Assembly: GCA_964485235.1 (NCBI GenBank)
Contig: CAZAIO010000064.1
Coordinates: forward strand, 1 to 16,001
Length of the DNA: 16,001 nucleotides
Source: CAZAIO01 sp964485235
GTDB taxonomy: Bacteria > Chloroflexota > Dehalococcoidia > GIF9 > UBA5629
Direction: 5' to 3'
Within the stretch, counting starts at the first letter, position 1. Every line of letters starts with the position of its first letter. Of the stretch, positions 13,206 through 16,001 are shown piece by piece. The translations under genes were made by a program, and so were the position numbers. The notes under the pieces were generated by a model, which did not search any database, was not told the origin of the DNA, and was given only the letters and a program-made list of their open reading frames with translations.

Positions 13206-13988
13206 ATGAAAAAACAGTCCAATGCTATTACATTTCTGGGCACTGCCGGGGCTCGTTATATGGTAAGCAAACAAATACTTGCATCCGGAGGAGCATGGTT
13301 AAGTTTATGCGAAAAGGAATTTATACTGGATCCCGGTCCGGGAAGCCTGGTAAAAGCCATTAATAAAAAGCTGGACCCAGCAGGGCTGGATGCTATTATA
13401 TTATCGCACAAACATATAGACCATTCCGTGGATATTAATATTATGATTGAGTCTATGACGAATAGTGGTTTAAGCCATAGAGGAATTGTTTTTGCTCCTT
13501 ACGATGCGCTTAACGGCGAGGCGGTTATATTGCCATATCTCAGGTCCTATCCGGAATCAATCGAGATATTATCGGAAAATAAATCATATCATGTCGGCGA
13601 CGTCACTTTTTCCACACCGGTACGTCATCATCATCCTGTCGAGACATATGGTTTTGTATTCAATATTTCCGGACATACTTTTTCATGGATAATTGATACA
13701 GGTTATTTTAATGAAATAACCGATTATTATAAGGGGGAGCTACTGATAATCAATGTTGTCCTGATGGAGCCAAAAACGGGAATAGGTCATTTATCTGTTT
13801 CGGATGTGAAGACTATATTGACAAAAATAAAACCGGACACAGCGATTATTACTCATTTCGGCACAGGAATATGGAAGGCTAATCCGATCGATATTGCACA
13901 AAGATTGACTGATGAAACAGGAGTAAACGTAATTGCCGCACGCGACGGGATGAAATTCGATATCGATGCAATGGAAATAGTGAAATAA
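13206..13988 (+). CDS. Metallo-beta-lactamase-fold hydrolase
   Basis: Protein of 260 residues with a complete MBL metal-site set. HKHIDH (68-73, HxHxDH) is followed by the His cluster 141-143 (RHHHPVETYGF), Asp164 in IDTGY, His195 in GHLSVSD, and His217 in THFG. The N-terminus TFLGTAGARYMVSKQ and the end HLS-D-THFG pattern resemble the RNase Z/PhnP-like branch (phosphodiesterase-type MBL proteins) rather than beta-lactamases or glyoxalase II. The substrate is unknown. There is no SD and the promoter -10 is six bases upstream, so the mRNA is probably leaderless. Divergent from the PncC-NUDIX gene; a DUF72 gene follows after 79 bp. Confidence 0.9.
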   Translation: MKKQSNAITFLGTAGARYMVSKQILASGGAWLSLCEKEFILDPGPGSLVKAINKKLDPAGLDAIILSHKHIDHSVDINIMIESMTNSGLSHRGIVFAPYDALNGEAVILPYLRSYPESIEILSENKSYHVGDVTFSTPVRHHHPVETYGFVFNISGHTFSWIIDTGYFNEITDYYKGELLIINVVLMEPKTGIGHLSVSDVKTILTKIKPDTAIITHFGTGIWKANPIDIAQRLTDETGVNVIAARDGMKFDIDAMEIVK

Positions 13989-14067
13989 CTCTATAACATA
14001 ATATGAGATACTGAAACGAACGATCAATAACTAGACATAATATGGTAATTATTTTGGTTTTAACTAC

Positions 14068-14799
14068 ATGATGAAATATTACATCGGAACAAGCGGATGG
14101 CATTACAATCATTGGAAGGGAGTTTTCTACCCGCAAACAATTCCTCAATCCGGGTGGTTGGCATATTATTCCACCTTTTTTTCTTCTGTGGAACTGAATA
14201 ATAGTTTTTATAGATTACCTTCAGGTGAGGTATTTGCCAAATGGAAGGAAATAACACCGGAAGAATTTATATTCGCTGCAAAAGTAAGCAGGTATATCAC
14301 ACATATTAAACGTTTAAAAACGGTTGATGATCAGCTAAAAAAGTTTGTGGAAAATGCGGCCTGTCTTAATAACAAACTGGGCCCGTTACTTTATCAGCTC
14401 CCGCATAATATGAAACGGGACAACGACCTGTTGGAAAATTTTCTTCGTATTTTACCGCAGGACTATCAACACGTTTTCGAGTTCAGGAATAGCACATGGT
14501 TTAATGATACTATATTCGCTATGCTTGAAAAGTATGGTGCAGGTATTTGTATATATGATATGCCCGGTTCAACCTGCCCTGTTATAGCTACCGGAAATAT
14601 CGGGTACATTAGATTTCACGGAAGCGGTACTTTGTATTCCGGTAACTATACCGATAAAGAGCTATACATTTGGGCAAAACGCATCGAGGAAATAAGTAAA
14701 ACAGTATCAGTTGTGTATATTTATTTTAATAATGATGCGGAAGGACATGCAGTGAGAAATGCCGAAAAAATTTCAGGGATACTATTGAATCGGTTATAA
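14068..14799 (+). CDS. DUF72 family protein (YecE-like)
   Basis: TIM-barrel-like DUF72 protein of 243 residues, function unknown in this family. Signatures are YYIGTSGWHYNHWKGVFYP at the N-terminus, the ELNNSFYRLPS motif, FIFAAKVSRYITHIKRL, GPLLYQLP, VFEFRNSTW, YIRFHGSG, and the C-terminal VYIYFNNDAEGHAVRNA. All family blocks are present. The start could be either of two consecutive ATGs at 14068 or 14071; no SD is visible. The 79-bp gap before it contains a 10-bp direct repeat ACATAATATG at 13996-14005 and 14035-14044, possibly -10-like. Its stop overlaps the uvrC stop by 6 bp. Confidence 0.93.
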   Translation: MMKYYIGTSGWHYNHWKGVFYPQTIPQSGWLAYYSTFFSSVELNNSFYRLPSGEVFAKWKEITPEEFIFAAKVSRYITHIKRLKTVDDQLKKFVENAACLNNKLGPLLYQLPHNMKRDNDLLENFLRILPQDYQHVFEFRNSTWFNDTIFAMLEKYGAGICIYDMPGSTCPVIATGNIGYIRFHGSGTLYSGNYTDKELYIWAKRIEEISKTVSVVYIYFNNDAEGHAVRNAEKISGILLNRL

Positions 14800-16001
14800 A
14801 GTCTCTTTAAGAAGGTCCGCAAGATGTCCGGTAATCCCTTTTACTGCTGTTAGCTGATCTCTGGTTGCTTCTTTAATACCCTTCACAGACCCGAAAGTAA
14901 TCATTAATAATTTTTTTCGTTTTGGACCTATTCCAGGGATATCATCCAGTACCGATTTTATAGTTTTTCTACTGCGTATGTTCTGATGATATCGTAAAGC
15001 AAAGCGGTGCGATTCATTTCGGATTTGCCTGAGAAGACGGTGGGCTTCCGAGCCCTTCGAAAAATCCACCGGGACTGATTTACCCGGAATAAAGATATCT
15101 TCATGTTCTTTCGCTATTCCGGCAACTGAAATATTATCAAGTTTTAAGCTATCGAGCACTTCCAGGGCGCTGTTAAGATGTCCCTTACCTCCGTCTATGA
15201 GTAGAAGGTCAGGAGCTTTACCCCAGTTATTTTCCTTTGCGATATAATTGCGAAAACGCCTTTTTAATACATCCTTCATCATTGCATAATCATCGATGCC
15301 TTCTATTGAACGGATTTTAAACCTGCGATATTGAGCCGGTTGAGGAAGACCATTTTCGAAAACTACCATACTCCCTACAGCATGGTTTCCTCGAATATTT
15401 GAAATATCATACCCCTCTATCCGGTATGGTTTTGAAGACGTTTGAAGTAGTTCTTGCAGTTCTTGCTGTACCCGGGGGTAGTCGATAGCGGAGGCTTGTT
15501 TATCAAGATAGAGTTCTAAACCCTGATGAGCATTGTTAGAAACCATATCAAGCAGTTGTTTTTTTACGCCCCTGGTCGGTACCTGTAAACGTACTACTGC
15601 CCCTCTTTGTTTACGTAGCCATTCCGTTATAATTTCCGTTTCATTGACAGGATATTGAAGTACAATAACAGGAGGTATAGAAATTGCTGATGAATAATAC
15701 TGTTTTATGAAGGAAGTCATTATTGTCTGCGGTTTCTCGTCTGTTATGCCGTTCATTAAATAATTATCATGGCCTGTAAGTTTATTATTGCGTATGACGA
15801 AAATTTCTACATATGCCAGATCATCAGATGTAGCAAAAGCGATAACGTCCTGTTCACCTTTTACCGATAGCGATATTTTTTGTCCTTGCAGAACATCATT
15901 TATCGCGTTTATCTGGTCTCGTATAAGTGCTGCTTTTTCATAACAAAGTTGTTGTGAAGCTTTCAGCATCTTACGTTGCAGTTCATGTATAACGATTTCC
16001 T
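14794..16001 (-). CDS. uvrC: Excinuclease ABC subunit C, C-terminal part (5' end outside window)
   Basis: UvrC makes the dual incisions in nucleotide excision repair. The frame stays open through the right edge (EIVIHELQRKMLKASQQL), so the gene is cut by the window and does not start at the internal ATG at 15969. The visible order is the UVR (UvrB-binding) motif at the edge, then the linker. The RNase H-like nuclease domain follows, with YDISNIRG, LLIDGGKGHLNSA and the His-containing NESHRFALRYH. The helix-hairpin-helix pair is at the end (IPGIGPKRKKLL and VKGITGHLADLL). The GIY-YIG domain must lie beyond the edge. Convergent 6-bp overlap with the DUF72 gene. Confidence 0.97.
   Translation of the reverse strand, partial: EIVIHELQRKMLKASQQLCYEKAALIRDQINAINDVLQGQKISLSVKGEQDVIAFATSDDLAYVEIFVIRNNKLTGHDNYLMNGITDEKPQTIMTSFIKQYYSSAISIPPVIVLQYPVNETEIITEWLRKQRGAVVRLQVPTRGVKKQLLDMVSNNAHQGLELYLDKQASAIDYPRVQQELQELLQTSSKPYRIEGYDISNIRGNHAVGSMVVFENGLPQPAQYRRFKIRSIEGIDDYAMMKDVLKRRFRNYIAKENNWGKAPDLLLIDGGKGHLNSALEVLDSLKLDNISVAGIAKEHEDIFIPGKSVPVDFSKGSEAHRLLRQIRNESHRFALRYHQNIRSRKTIKSVLDDIPGIGPKRKKLLMITFGSVKGIKEATRDQLTAVKGITGHLADLLKETL

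Noticed and set aside
15967..15969. ATG 15969 as the start of a truncated uvrC
   Set aside because: The frame stays open to the window edge and the residues before it complete the UVR motif, so the gene simply continues outside.
1..16001. CRISPR array, insertion sequence, prophage or toxin-antitoxin module
   Set aside because: No regularly spaced repeats, transposase, integrase or paired small toxin/antitoxin genes were found on either strand.

Overview
The window is bacterial chromosome of moderate-to-low GC and is almost fully coding. Its first 4.5 kb is the conserved translation/transcription block: tRNA-Thr(GGU), EF-Tu, L33, SecE, NusG, L11, L1, L10 and L7/L12. The gene order, the L10-type leader, two divergent PlsY paralogues and a PncC-NUDIX fusion fit an early-branching lineage such as Chloroflexota (Dehalococcoidia-like). 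That placement is an inference from protein flavour and was not tested by a search.

Layout. Positions 1-4536 (+) hold the tail of a tRNA gene, then tuf-rpmG-secE-nusG-rplK-rplA, tightly packed or overlapping. An L10 leader with an attenuator hairpin follows, then rplJ-rplL. rpoB/rpoC, which often follow rplL, are absent. Instead there is a hairpin terminator and a new promoter for a cysteine synthase (4853-5764). Positions 5961-8479 (+) carry a PlsY-like acyltransferase, an APC-family permease and a putative OB-fold lipoprotein. Positions 8510-9189 (+) hold two small orphan genes, each behind its own sigma70-like promoter.

Positions 9244-13134 are on the minus strand. In transcription order they encode a PncC(CinA C-terminal)-NUDIX fusion, ComM, a second PlsY-like protein and an antibiotic-biosynthesis-monooxygenase (ABM) fold protein. 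A divergent 71-bp region separates this run from a plus-strand metallo-beta-lactamase-fold protein that appears to be leaderless, followed by a DUF72 protein. The DUF72 gene converges, with a 6-bp overlap, on the 3' part of uvrC, which runs off the right edge.

Most of the window is housekeeping, and I see no phage, transposon, CRISPR array or defence island. The points most worth checking are: the possible N-terminally extended second form of L7/L12; the four-cysteine loop and the altered conserved residues in EF-Tu; the PncC-NUDIX fusion as a possible replacement for full-length CinA; the pair of PlsY proteins with altered motifs; the nested palindromes in the comM promoter; and the leaderless MBL-fold gene.
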